Shown here piece after piece: positions 40,789 to 49,672 of a stretch of 64,000 nucleotides of DNA. The DNA is from JADJPO01 sp963724535 (GTDB taxonomy: Bacteria; Actinomycetota; Actinomycetes; Actinomycetales; Kineosporiaceae). The DNA lies in NCBI GenBank assembly GCA_963724535.1, contig CAVRVD010000013.1:372001-436000 (forward strand), in the 5' to 3' direction. The notes beneath the pieces were generated by a model, which was not told where the DNA came from, ran no database searches, and was given only the letters and a program-made list of their open reading frames with translations. Numbering within the stretch: position 1 is the stretch's first letter; each line of letters begins with the position of its first letter. The position numbers and the translations under genes were made by a program.

Positions 40789-41583
40789 ATGGCGGAGGGC
40801 GTGGTGGCACAGTCAAGCGTCCCCGGCTCGCGTCGGGCCTCGCGGGAGAACCTCTCCGTCCGCAAGGCAGCCGCGTTGCTGCGTGCGGCCGCCGACGACC
40901 CTTCGGGGGCCAGCGTGTCGGCCCTGGCCCGGGCCGCCGAGCTGCCTCGTGCGACCGCGCTGCGCATGATCGAGTCACTGGTCGCCGAGCGGCTGCTCGC
41001 CCGGCTGCCGAACGACCGGATCGTGATCGGCCCCGGCCTGCACGCCCTGGCCCGGACGACGAACCTCACCGCGCTGATGGTGGACGCCGGCCGAGAGGCG
41101 CTCGTGGATCTCGCGGCCCAGGTCCGGGAATCGACCACCCTGACCGTGGTGATGCCAGACGGATCACTCGAGGTGGTCCGCCAGGCCGACGGCCCGCACA
41201 TGATCGGGCTGTCCAACTGGGTGGGCCGGCCGGTCGTGTTGCACAGCTCCAGCAGCGGCAAACTCGCCCTCGCCCACAGCCATCCCCGGCGGCTGGAGGC
41301 GTTGCTGCGCTCGCCCCTGGCGAAGGTGGCCTCGTGCACGGTCACCGATCCCGAGGTGTTGCGGGCCCAACTGGAGCAGATCCGGACATCGGGCTGGGCG
41401 CAGGTCGAGGACGAGGTCGAGGACGGGCTCGCCGCGTTGTCGGCGGGCATCTTCGCCGACGGCATCCTGGTCGGCAGCATCAACATCACCGGCCCGACCG
41501 CCCGCTTCGACCGACGCGCACGCAGCGCCGCCCTGCCGGCCCTGCGCCGCGCGTGCGCCGCGATCGAGGCCCGGCTCGGCTGA
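40789..41583 (+). CDS. IclR-family transcriptional regulator
   Basis: A protein of 264 residues. A winged helix is at about 24-80 (SVSALARAAELPRATALRMIESL), followed by an IclR effector-binding domain (about 90-262) with SSSGKLALAH and the DEVEDGLAALSAGIF segment near the effector pocket. It lies 10 bases after the ATPase gene and probably senses the imported compound and controls the importer and the convergent catabolic genes. Confidence 0.9.
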   Translation: MAEGVVAQSSVPGSRRASRENLSVRKAAALLRAAADDPSGASVSALARAAELPRATALRMIESLVAERLLARLPNDRIVIGPGLHALARTTNLTALMVDAGREALVDLAAQVRESTTLTVVMPDGSLEVVRQADGPHMIGLSNWVGRPVVLHSSSSGKLALAHSHPRRLEALLRSPLAKVASCTVTDPEVLRAQLEQIRTSGWAQVEDEVEDGLAALSAGIFADGILVGSINITGPTARFDRRARSAALPALRRACAAIEARLG

Positions 41584-41617
41584 GGGCCGCCACGGTAGCG
41601 GCCCGCTGCGCCGTGCG

Positions 41618-41706
41618 CCCTGACGTTGCAGATCACGATGTCTGGGAACGGCTGCCACTGGCTCCCCGGCGACCGCTTTCACGCATCGTGATCTACGTCG
41701 TCAGGG
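41618..41706. terminator. Long imperfect inverted repeat between converging operons
   Basis: The 23-base arms 41618-41640 and 41684-41706 (CCCTGACG-N4-AGATCACGATG and its complement) differ only at the central four bases and enclose 43 bases. They sit exactly between the IclR gene and the convergent methyltransferase gene, so a bidirectional terminator is the simplest reading. A small palindromic mobile element is the alternative. Confidence 0.55.
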
Positions 41707-41730
41707 GTCACACGGTCCCGGCCCGGCCGG

Positions 41731-43194
41731 TCAGTCGCCGAGCTCGGTGCGGCGCCGATCGACGTAGGCCGCCAGCTCGGCGCGCACCACGTCGTCCATC
41801 GGGGGCGGTGTGTAGGCCTCCACCGCCGCCCGCCAGATCTCCCCGGCCCGCACGGCGGCGTCCCGCGCGCCCTTGGCCACCCACCGCTCGTAGTTCTCCG
41901 TCGAGGACAGCAGCGGGCGGTAGAAGCAGGTTCGGAACCGGGTCATCGTGTGCTCGGCACCCAGGAAGTGACCGCCATGACGCACCTCGTCGTGGGCCTC
42001 GAAGGCCAGCGCCTCCTCGTCGACGACCAGCGGGGTGAACTGCTCGCGCAGCACCCGCAGCGACTCGACGTCCACCACCAGCTTCTCCGGGCAGGTGACC
42101 AGCCCCGACTCCAGCCACCCGGCGGCCTGGGCGACGTAGTTGGCGCCGGCCAGGAACGCCGCGCTGAGCGTGTTGAACGACTCCTGGGCCGACTGGGCGT
42201 CGACGGTCTGGCTCGAGGTCAGGCCTCCCCCACCGGCCCGCCACGGTAGGCCGTAGCGGCGGGCGATCTGTCCCGAGGCGTACAGCCCCTTGGCCGACTC
42301 CGGACCGCCGAAGGCCGGCGAGCCGGACTGCATGTCGATGGTGGACAGGAACGAGCCCATCACCGCCGGCGAGCCCGGCCGCACCAGCTGGATCAGGACG
42401 ATTCCGGACAGTGCCTCCGCGGTCTGCTGGGCGAGGGCGGCAACGCTGCTGACCGGAGCCATGGCGCCCATCAGCAGGAACGGCGTCACCACCACCGCCT
42501 GACCCGTCTCGGCGTACACCAGCAGCGCCTCGAGCATCCGCCCGTCGTAGCGCAGCGGGGAGTTGACGTTGACGATCGATATGACCGAGCAGGTCGGGCG
42601 ACCATCGGCGTCCGCGGGCGTGGACAGCGGCAGGTCGCCGAAGACGATCTCGGCCATCCGCACGCTGTCCCAGGCGTGGGCCGTGGACAGCGCCGAGGTC
42701 AACACCGGCTTGTCGGTGCGGGTGAAGGCCACGAGAAGCATGTCGAGGTGCCTGGAGTCCAGCGGCCGGTCGTTCGGCTCGATCATCGGCAGGGTCGCGA
42801 TGTCCAGCTGGTCGAAGGACTGGGTCAGCTTGGCCATCAGCTCGAAGTCGGCCAGGGTGCCGTCGCGACGCTCGTCGCCGATCCGGAAGAACGGCGGCCC
42901 GGAGACCGGCGTGAACACCATGTGGTCCCCGCCCAGAATCACCGAGTGCTCCGGGTTGCGGGCGCGCAGATGGAACTCCTTGGGCGCCAACGCGATCTGC
43001 TCCAGGACGAAGTCGGGGTCCAGGTGGACCACATCGCCCTCGACCCGCTGTCCGGCCGCCCGGAACCTGTCCAGCGCCTCGGGGTGGTCGAACTGGATGC
43101 CGATCTCACGGACGATCCGCTGCCAGCCCCGCTCGATCGTGGTCAGGTCCGCCTCCGAGAGGATCTCGTAGCGCGGCATCAGGTTGCGGAACAT
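41731..43194 (-). CDS. Trimethylamine methyltransferase (MttB) superfamily protein, non-pyrrolysine
   Basis: A protein of 487 residues with an uninterrupted frame, so no UAG/pyrrolysine codon is used. It shows MttB-family segments: LMPRYEILSEADLTTIERG at the start, GSPAFGGPESAKGLYASGQ in the middle, and AGANYVAQAAGWLESGLV with LRVLREQFTPL near the end. Non-pyrrolysine members include glycine-betaine, proline-betaine and carnitine demethylases that pass a methyl group to a corrinoid protein. No corrinoid partner or activase is in the window. It shares an operon with alcohol, aldehyde and methyl-amine oxidising enzymes. Methyl donor and acceptor are unknown. Confidence 0.85.
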   Translation of the reverse strand: MFRNLMPRYEILSEADLTTIERGWQRIVREIGIQFDHPEALDRFRAAGQRVEGDVVHLDPDFVLEQIALAPKEFHLRARNPEHSVILGGDHMVFTPVSGPPFFRIGDERRDGTLADFELMAKLTQSFDQLDIATLPMIEPNDRPLDSRHLDMLLVAFTRTDKPVLTSALSTAHAWDSVRMAEIVFGDLPLSTPADADGRPTCSVISIVNVNSPLRYDGRMLEALLVYAETGQAVVVTPFLLMGAMAPVSSVAALAQQTAEALSGIVLIQLVRPGSPAVMGSFLSTIDMQSGSPAFGGPESAKGLYASGQIARRYGLPWRAGGGGLTSSQTVDAQSAQESFNTLSAAFLAGANYVAQAAGWLESGLVTCPEKLVVDVESLRVLREQFTPLVVDEEALAFEAHDEVRHGGHFLGAEHTMTRFRTCFYRPLLSSTENYERWVAKGARDAAVRAGEIWRAAVEAYTPPPMDDVVRAELAAYVDRRRTELGD

Positions 43195-43216
43195 GCCATC
43201 TCCTCCCGGACTTCGC

Positions 43217-44464
43217 TCACAACGCCGCCTCCAGCAGCTGCTGGACGTCGCGGTACAGCGCAGCGCGGGGGCCGTTGGCGCTGACCACGTCCTCGACGGC
43301 GCCGCGGGCCACGCTGGGCACCGCCTGCCCGGTCAGCCCCAGCTCCCGCAACGGCTTTCGGACGCCGACCGAGACGGCCAGCTCGGTCACCGCCTCGACT
43401 GCGGCAGTCGGGTGCGAGCCGGCGGCCATCGCCTCGGCGACCACGGCGTAGGCCGCACGGGTGGCCGCACCCCTGCCATCGTCGACCCTGCCGTCGTCGG
43501 CCCTGCCGTCGACCCCGCCGTCCGGGTCCTGGTCGGCGGCCAGGTAGAAGGTCATCACCTCGGGCAGCACGGCGGCCAGGGCCACCCCGTGCGGGGTGTG
43601 GAAGTGGTTGGTCAGCGAGTGGCCGATGCCGTGCACCAGGCCCAGCCCGGACAGGGTGAGCGCCTGCCCGGCACAGTGGGCACCGAGCAGCAGCTGGGAC
43701 CGCGCCCGCAGATCGGTCCCGTCGGCGACCGCGACGGGCAGCCACCGGGCGACCAGACCAACGGCCTCCCGGGCGAACTGCGCCGAGTGGGCGGTGGCCC
43801 CGCGAGAGGCCAGCGACTCGACACCGTGCACGAGTGCGTCGATGCCGGTCGCGGCGGTCACCGCCGGCGGCAGGCCGACGGTGAGCTCGGGGTCGAGGAC
43901 GGCCACCTGCGGACGCACCGAGTCGTGCCCGATATAGACCTTGGTCGTCACGGCGCTTACCGGGTCGGTGTGCTCGACCACACCGAACCCGTTGGTCTCC
44001 GCGCCGGTACCGGCGGTGGTCGGGACGGCGACCACTGCCAGACCGGGCACCGGCGGGAGGTCCCGGCAGTGCAGATCGACGGCGCGGCAGGCGTTCGTGG
44101 CCAACAGCGCGATCCCCTTCGCCGCGTCGAGCACCGACCCGCCACCCACGGCCAGGACCACGCAGCGCCCCGTCGACGAGCCGGCGGACGGCGCAAGGGC
44201 CCGGACCGCGTCGGCCGCGCCGTCCAGGTCCTGCGTGGTCGGGTTGGCCCGGACGGCGTCGAATACCGCCGTGCGCAAGCCCACGGGAGCGGTCCGTGGC
44301 GCGGGAGCCTTGAGCAGGTCGAGCACTCGGTCGAGGATCCCGACCGCCCGCAGCCCGGCGTCGGTGACCACGAACACCCGGTCGGCGCCGAGGCCGGCCA
44401 GGATCGAGGGCAACGCCCCAAGTGCACCGGGGGCGAACTCGACCCGCTGCCCGGCGCGGGTCAC
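43217..44464 (-). CDS. Iron-containing alcohol dehydrogenase / maleylacetate reductase family
   Basis: A protein of 415 residues. NAD-binding GGGSVLD is at 107-113. Predicted metal ligands are Asp209, His213 (GIDALVHGVES), His278 (GLVHGIGHS) and His292 (HTPHG). An Asp/Gly-rich insert at about 312-333 (DPDGGVDGRADDGRVDDG) is encoded by a short tandem DNA repeat and is unlike the family. GTG 44464 overlaps the aldehyde dehydrogenase stop. It would interconvert an alcohol and an aldehyde; substrate unknown. Confidence 0.87.
   Translation of the reverse strand: MTRAGQRVEFAPGALGALPSILAGLGADRVFVVTDAGLRAVGILDRVLDLLKAPAPRTAPVGLRTAVFDAVRANPTTQDLDGAADAVRALAPSAGSSTGRCVVLAVGGGSVLDAAKGIALLATNACRAVDLHCRDLPPVPGLAVVAVPTTAGTGAETNGFGVVEHTDPVSAVTTKVYIGHDSVRPQVAVLDPELTVGLPPAVTAATGIDALVHGVESLASRGATAHSAQFAREAVGLVARWLPVAVADGTDLRARSQLLLGAHCAGQALTLSGLGLVHGIGHSLTNHFHTPHGVALAAVLPEVMTFYLAADQDPDGGVDGRADDGRVDDGRGAATRAAYAVVAEAMAAGSHPTAAVEAVTELAVSVGVRKPLRELGLTGQAVPSVARGAVEDVVSANGPRAALYRDVQQLLEAAL
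43478..43520. repeat. Short imperfect tandem repeat (CCTGCCGTCG-like) inside the iron alcohol dehydrogenase gene
   Basis: Variants of CCCTGCCGTCG recur about four times in frame and encode the Asp/Gly-rich insert of the dehydrogenase. The unit is not a multiple of three throughout, yet the frame stays open. It is a likely slippage product. Confidence 0.6.
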
Positions 44465-45975
44465 GTGAGGTCCACCCAGGTGGTCTTCAGCCCGCTGTAG
44501 CCGTCCAGGGCGTGTAGCGACCGGTCCCGGCCGGACCCGGAGTCCTTGAACCCGCCGAACGGGGTGATCACGTCGGCGACGTCGAAGGTGTTCACCCAGA
44601 CCGTCCCGGCGCGCAACGCCCGCGCCACCCGGTGCGCGGTGGCGACGTCCCGGGTCCAGACCGACGCGGCCAGGCCGTAGCCGGAGGCGTTGGCCTGGCG
44701 TACGCCGTCCTCGACCCCGTCCACGGTGACCGTCGCCAGCACCGGGCCGAAGATCTCCTCCTGGGCCACCCGTGAGGCGTTGGCGACACCGTCCAGTACC
44801 GTTGGCAGGACGTAGCACCCGGCAGGATCCAGCCCGCTGCCGGCCAGTGCGGCCCGGCCGCCGGTCACGGTGAGCGCACCCTCGCTCTCGGCCAGGTCGA
44901 GGTAGCCGTTGACCCGCTCGCACTGGGCGTGGTCGACGAGGGGGCCGACCCGGGTGGCCGGGTCCAGCGGGTCGCCCTGACGGATCCGGGACGTCGCGGC
45001 CACCACCTTGTCGAGCAGCTCATCATGCACCACGGCGTCGACCAGCAGCCGCGAGCCCGCGTTGCAGGTCTGCCCGGCGTTGTAGAAGATCCCCCAGGCG
45101 ATTGCGTTCGCCGCGGCGTCCAGGTCGCGTGCGTCGGCCAGGACCAGCTGCGGGGACTTGCCGCCCAGCTCTAGAGAGACCTGCTTGCCGTTGCTCTGCC
45201 CGGCCGCCACCTGGATCAGCCGGCCGACCTGGGTCGACCCGGTGAAGGCGATCTTGTCGACGTCGCGATGGCGGGCCAGGGCGTCCCCGGCCACCTCGCC
45301 GAGTCCGGGGACGACGTTGAGCACCCCGTCCGGCAGCCCGGCCCGGGTGGCCAGCTCGGCGAGCAGCAGCGCGGACAGGCTGGACTGTTCGGCGGGCTTG
45401 AGTACCACCGAGTTGCCCATGGCCAGCGCCGGGCCGAGCTTCCAGGCGGTGATGATCAGCGGGTAGTTCCACGGCACGATCGCGCCGACCACCCCGAGCG
45501 GCTCCCGGGTGACCAGGGCCAGGGCCGACCGGGGCACGGGGGCCACCTCGTCGTACAGCTTGTCGACCGCCTCTGCGTACCACTGCAGGCAGCTCGCCGC
45601 GCCCGGGACGTCGACGGCCAGGCAGTCCCGGATCGGCTTGCCGATGTCCAGGGACTCCAGCAGGGCCAGCTCCTCGGCGTGCTCACGGACCAGATCCGCC
45701 CAGCGCAGCAGCACCTTCTTGCGGGTGCGCGGGTCGGCCTCGGACCAGGTCCCCGCCTCGAACGCGGCCCGGGCGGCGCGCACGGCGTCGTCGACGTCCT
45801 CGGCCCCGGCGGCGCAGACCTCGGCGAGCACCGAGCCGTCCCGCGGGGTTCGGCTGGTCATCGTGGCTCCGGAGCGGGCCGGACGGAAGGCGCCGGCCAC
45901 GTACAGCTCGTGCCGGGGCACGAGCGCCCTGGCCCGGGCGACCCAGTCCTGGCGGCCGATGTCCGTCCTGCTCAC
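44461..45975 (-). CDS. NAD(P)-dependent aldehyde dehydrogenase (PuuC/betaine-aldehyde type)
   Basis: A protein of 504 residues. Catalytic Cys304 lies in YNAGQTCNAG, general base Glu269 in LELGGKSP and Asn170 in PWNYPL, with NAD motif FTGSTQVG. The region ESLDIGKPIRDCLAVDVPGA resembles aminoaldehyde dehydrogenases such as PuuC and betaine-aldehyde dehydrogenases. It overlaps genes on both sides (GTGA), so it is co-translated with the iron alcohol dehydrogenase and the enolase-superfamily gene. A two-step alcohol-aldehyde-acid oxidation is likely. Confidence 0.9.
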   Translation of the reverse strand: MSRTDIGRQDWVARARALVPRHELYVAGAFRPARSGATMTSRTPRDGSVLAEVCAAGAEDVDDAVRAARAAFEAGTWSEADPRTRKKVLLRWADLVREHAEELALLESLDIGKPIRDCLAVDVPGAASCLQWYAEAVDKLYDEVAPVPRSALALVTREPLGVVGAIVPWNYPLIITAWKLGPALAMGNSVVLKPAEQSSLSALLLAELATRAGLPDGVLNVVPGLGEVAGDALARHRDVDKIAFTGSTQVGRLIQVAAGQSNGKQVSLELGGKSPQLVLADARDLDAAANAIAWGIFYNAGQTCNAGSRLLVDAVVHDELLDKVVAATSRIRQGDPLDPATRVGPLVDHAQCERVNGYLDLAESEGALTVTGGRAALAGSGLDPAGCYVLPTVLDGVANASRVAQEEIFGPVLATVTVDGVEDGVRQANASGYGLAASVWTRDVATAHRVARALRAGTVWVNTFDVADVITPFGGFKDSGSGRDRSLHALDGYSGLKTTWVDLT

Positions 45976-47099
45976 CGCAGCACCTCCGTCGTCGTGGTCG
46001 CATAGCGGGTCAGCGCGTCCGGGTCAACGGTGGCGCCCAGGCCCGGCCGGTCCGGGACCGCCAACCGGCCGTCGGGGCCGGGCTCGACCGGCTCGATGAG
46101 GAAGAAGTCACGCCGGGCCGGTGTCCAGCCCGGCGGGTCCCACGGCACCTCCAGGTAGGGACCCGCACCGACCCCCGCCGCCACGTGCAGGTTGGCCAGC
46201 AGGCCCAGCCCGTTCGTCCAGGTGTGCGGACTGAACCACCGGTGGCGCTGCTCAGCCAGCTCGGCGACCAGCCGGGCCCGCCACATCCCGACGGCCAGGA
46301 CGACGTCGGGCTGGTAGACGTCGAAGGCGTCCGCCTCGACCAGGGCAAGCAGCTCACCGAGGGAGCGCACCATCTCCCCTCCGGCCACCCGGATCCCGGT
46401 GGCCCGGCGCACCATCGCCACGCCGGCCAGGTCGGCCTGCGGCAGCGGTTCCTCCAGCCACAGCACGTCGAGCTCGGCCAGCGCCGCAGCCACCCGGCGC
46501 ACCGAGGCCAGGTCCAGGGCGGGTTCGATGTCCCCGCTCATCCGCCACATCTGGTTGAGGTCGACCATGATCGCCACGTCGGGGCCAACTGCCTCCCGGG
46601 TGGCTGCGACGGTGGCGATCCCCTCGGCGAGCCGGTCTCGAGCGACCCGGATCTTCATCGCGGCGAACCCTCGCTGTACCGCCGCTTGCGCCGTCTCGGC
46701 CCGCGCCGCAGGAGGTTTCAGCTCACCGAAGGACGCGTAGGCGGGTAGGGCCATGGCGCTGCCGCCGAACAGGGCGGCCACCGGCAGGCCGGCCACCTGA
46801 CCCACGACGTCCCACAGCGCCGCCTCCATCGGCCAGTACCTGCCCGAATGGAAGGTGATCGTCTCCAGGGTCTTGACGTGTCGCAGGATCGACATGGGGT
46901 CGTGGCCGAGGAACAGATGGGCGTGAGCGGCGAACCCGTCCATGGTGTCGCCCGAGCCCCAGCCGATCACGCCGGCGTCGGTGCGCGCCTCGACCACGGT
47001 GGCGTCGAACGCCTTTCGCGGCACCGGGTCCCAGGCCGCTGGGAATGGCGGCTCGAGCGGCAGAGTGAGCCGGTGCAGACGGATCTCGGTCAGCTTCAC
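45972..47099 (-). CDS. Enolase-superfamily enzyme, mandelate racemase subgroup
   Basis: A protein of 375 residues. N-terminal capping domain, then a barrel with Lys149-Ile-Arg151, metal ligands Asp180 (VDLNQMW), Glu216 (LEEPLP) and Glu242 (AGGE), and a His292-Asp265 pair (SPHTW, YQPD). A His-Asp pair with KxR in place of KxK suggests the mandelate-racemase/acid-sugar-dehydratase subgroup rather than muconate-cycloisomerase-type epimerases. It would abstract a proton alpha to a carboxylate, causing racemisation or dehydration. The substrate is unknown. It overlaps the aldehyde dehydrogenase gene. Confidence 0.85.
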   Translation of the reverse strand: MKLTEIRLHRLTLPLEPPFPAAWDPVPRKAFDATVVEARTDAGVIGWGSGDTMDGFAAHAHLFLGHDPMSILRHVKTLETITFHSGRYWPMEAALWDVVGQVAGLPVAALFGGSAMALPAYASFGELKPPAARAETAQAAVQRGFAAMKIRVARDRLAEGIATVAATREAVGPDVAIMVDLNQMWRMSGDIEPALDLASVRRVAAALAELDVLWLEEPLPQADLAGVAMVRRATGIRVAGGEMVRSLGELLALVEADAFDVYQPDVVLAVGMWRARLVAELAEQRHRWFSPHTWTNGLGLLANLHVAAGVGAGPYLEVPWDPPGWTPARRDFFLIEPVEPGPDGRLAVPDRPGLGATVDPDALTRYATTTTEVLR

Positions 47100-47138
47100 G
47101 GCTCTCTCGTCACGGTCGGTGCGGTCACGGTCGGCGCC

Positions 47139-49628
47139 TCAGGCCCTGGGCCGGCGGCCGGCCGGGTCGTGCGGGCTGTCCGGGATCACCCGGGCGGGCC
47201 GGCGCCGGCCGACTACGGTCACCTCGATCTCGGTGCCGACGGCCGCGTGGCTGCCGTCCAGGTAGGCCAGGGCCAGGCTCGCGCCGACGCTGTGCCCGTA
47301 CCCGCCGGAGGTGACGAAGCCGACTCGGCGCGATCCGTCCCAGACCGGCTCGAACGGGCCGGCATCGGCCGCGTCGGGCCCGTCCTGCACCACCAGCTCC
47401 AGGGTGACCAGCCGCTGGGACGGGCCGGCGTCCCGTTCGCGCAGCGCGGCGTCCCGCCCGACGAAGTCGCACTGCTTGCCGTAGGCGACGAAGGCGGCCA
47501 ACCCACTCATCGCGGGGGTGTAGGCCCAGGTGAACTCCCGGGACCAGATCCCGTAGGACTTCTCCAGGCGCAGCGAGTCCAGGGCTCGGTACCCCAGCTC
47601 GACGGCACCGGCCCCCGCGCCACCGAGGTCGCGGCCGGCCTCGCGCAGGCTTCGGTACAGGCCGGGCAGCTCGGTGGCCGGGACATTGAGCTCGTAGCCG
47701 AGCTCGCCGCTCACCGACAGCCGGCCGACCCGGGCCCGGACCAGGCCCACGTCCAGGGTCCGGGCGCCCAGCCATGGCAGGGCCGGGCCCGAGACGTCGT
47801 CGGCGGTGAGCGCGGCGAGCAGTTCCCGCGAGCGGGGCCCGGACAGCGACACCCCGGACACGGCGTCGGAGATGTCCCGCACCGCCACGCCTGCTGCGGC
47901 CCCCGGGCGGCGCAGCGACTCCAGGCAGGAGGTGAAGTGGCGCAGGTGCCACTCGCGCAGGTAGTACGAGCCCATCAGCCAGAACTCGTCCTCGGCCCAG
48001 CAGGTCACGGTCAGGTCGGCGAGCAACCGTCCGGACGGCGAGAGCATCGGCGCCAGCCGGATCCGGCCGGGCGGCGGCAGCTCGCAGGCGAGCACCTGGT
48101 CCAACCAGTCCCGCGCCCCCGGCCCGCTCACGTCGTAGCGGGCGAAGGCGGTCGTGTCGAGCAGGCCGACCCCGTGACGGACGGCACGCACCTCGCGACC
48201 GACGATCTCGAAGGCGTTGCTGCGCCGCAGCGTCGGCTGTTCGACGAATCCGGCCCCGCCCTCGGGCTCGGTGACGAAGTAGAGCGGGATCTCCAGTCCC
48301 CAGGAGACACCCCATCGGGCCCCGGCGGCGTCCAGGTCGACGTGGATCGCCGAGGTCTTCAGGGGCCGGCCTGCGGGCAGCTGCTCGTTGGGGTAGGTCA
48401 TCACGAATCGGCGGGCGTAGAACTGGCCCGTCGTGGCTTGGAGATAGCCACGGGCCGAGGCGAACTCGCCGTAGCGGGCGACGTCCATCCCGATGACGTC
48501 CCGCTCCGGCTCGCCCCGCACCATCCACTGCGCCAGGGCCAGACCCACTCCGCCGCCTTGGCTGAACCCGGCCATCACCCCGCACGCCGTCCAGTACCCA
48601 GGTAGGCCACGGACCGGGCCGACCAGCGGGTTGCCGTCCGGAGTGAAGGTGAAGGCGCCGTTGACCCAGCGCTTGATCCCGGCGTCGGCCAGGCAGGGGT
48701 AGCGGGCGAACCCCACCTCGAGCTGCGGCGAGATCCGCTCCACGTCCGGACGGATCAGCTCGAGCCCGTAGTCCCAGGGCACGCCGTCGGTGTTCCAGTG
48801 CCGGGGGCTGAGCTCGTAGACGCCGAGCAGCAGGCCTCGGCCCTCCTGGCGGGCGTAGGTGAAGCCCTCCAGGTCCATCATCATCGGCAGCTCGGTGCCC
48901 AACGCGGCGACCTCGGGCAGCTCGTCGGTGACCAGGTAGTGGTGCTCCAGCGGGGCCACCGGAAGCTCGACCCCGGCCATGCGCCCGACCTGACGAGCCC
49001 ACAGCCCGGCGGCGTTGACGACATGCTCGCACCGGACGGTGCCCTGCTCGGTCACCACGTCCCAACCGCCGCCGGTCGCCGCGGGCCTGCGGCGCAGCTC
49101 CAGCACCCGGTTGCGCAGCACGATGTCCGCGCCGCGCTGCTTGGCGGCCGCGGCGTAGGCGTACGTCGTGCCCGAGGCGTCCAGATGTCCCTCGATGGAG
49201 TCGAACATCGCGCCCTGGATCCCGGTCGGGTCGATGATCGGGCAGAGCGCCTCGACCTCCTCTGCGGTGATCAGCCGGACCGTCTCGATCCCGACCGTCT
49301 GGTAGATCGCCCACTGAGCCTGCAGCCACTCCCAGCGCTCGGTCCTGCCGGCGATGCTCACCCCGCCCGGTAGGTGCAGCCCGCAGGACAGCCCGGTCTC
49401 GGCCTCCAGCTCCTGGTACAGGGCGATCGTGTAGGCCTGCAGGGCCGCGACGTTCGGGTCGGCGTTGAGCGCATGGAACCCGGCGGCGGCGTGCCAGGTG
49501 GACCCGGCGGTGAGCTCGGCCCGCTCGATCAGGACGACGTCGCTCCAGCCGAGCCTGGCCAGGTGATAGAGCACGCTGACGCCGACGACTCCGCCACCGA
49601 TGACGACGACCCGGTAGCCGTCCTTCAT
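47139..49628 (-). CDS. Dimethylglycine/sarcosine dehydrogenase-like flavoprotein with GcvT domain
   Basis: A protein of 829 residues from ATG 49628. The N-terminal FAD (DAO) domain has GGGVVG at 11-16 and GSTWH at 42-46; His46 is where dimethylglycine dehydrogenase links FAD covalently. A FAO_M-like middle region follows, and about residues 440-825 form a GcvT/aminomethyltransferase folate-binding domain with its C-terminal barrel. Such enzymes remove N-methyl groups oxidatively and pass formaldehyde to tetrahydrofolate. It lies beside the MttB-like gene set, supporting an N-methylated amine substrate. GTG 49646 is an alternative start. Confidence 0.9.
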   Translation of the reverse strand: MKDGYRVVVIGGGVVGVSVLYHLARLGWSDVVLIERAELTAGSTWHAAAGFHALNADPNVAALQAYTIALYQELEAETGLSCGLHLPGGVSIAGRTERWEWLQAQWAIYQTVGIETVRLITAEEVEALCPIIDPTGIQGAMFDSIEGHLDASGTTYAYAAAAKQRGADIVLRNRVLELRRRPAATGGGWDVVTEQGTVRCEHVVNAAGLWARQVGRMAGVELPVAPLEHHYLVTDELPEVAALGTELPMMMDLEGFTYARQEGRGLLLGVYELSPRHWNTDGVPWDYGLELIRPDVERISPQLEVGFARYPCLADAGIKRWVNGAFTFTPDGNPLVGPVRGLPGYWTACGVMAGFSQGGGVGLALAQWMVRGEPERDVIGMDVARYGEFASARGYLQATTGQFYARRFVMTYPNEQLPAGRPLKTSAIHVDLDAAGARWGVSWGLEIPLYFVTEPEGGAGFVEQPTLRRSNAFEIVGREVRAVRHGVGLLDTTAFARYDVSGPGARDWLDQVLACELPPPGRIRLAPMLSPSGRLLADLTVTCWAEDEFWLMGSYYLREWHLRHFTSCLESLRRPGAAAGVAVRDISDAVSGVSLSGPRSRELLAALTADDVSGPALPWLGARTLDVGLVRARVGRLSVSGELGYELNVPATELPGLYRSLREAGRDLGGAGAGAVELGYRALDSLRLEKSYGIWSREFTWAYTPAMSGLAAFVAYGKQCDFVGRDAALRERDAGPSQRLVTLELVVQDGPDAADAGPFEPVWDGSRRVGFVTSGGYGHSVGASLALAYLDGSHAAVGTEIEVTVVGRRRPARVIPDSPHDPAGRRPRA

Positions 49629-49672
49629 CTCAGCCACCCGGCTCACCCATCCGGCTCACCCATGCTGTTCGC

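Noticed and set aside
41731..43194. Pyrrolysine-containing trimethylamine methyltransferase
   Set aside because: The frame has no internal TAG, so it is a non-pyrrolysine family member.
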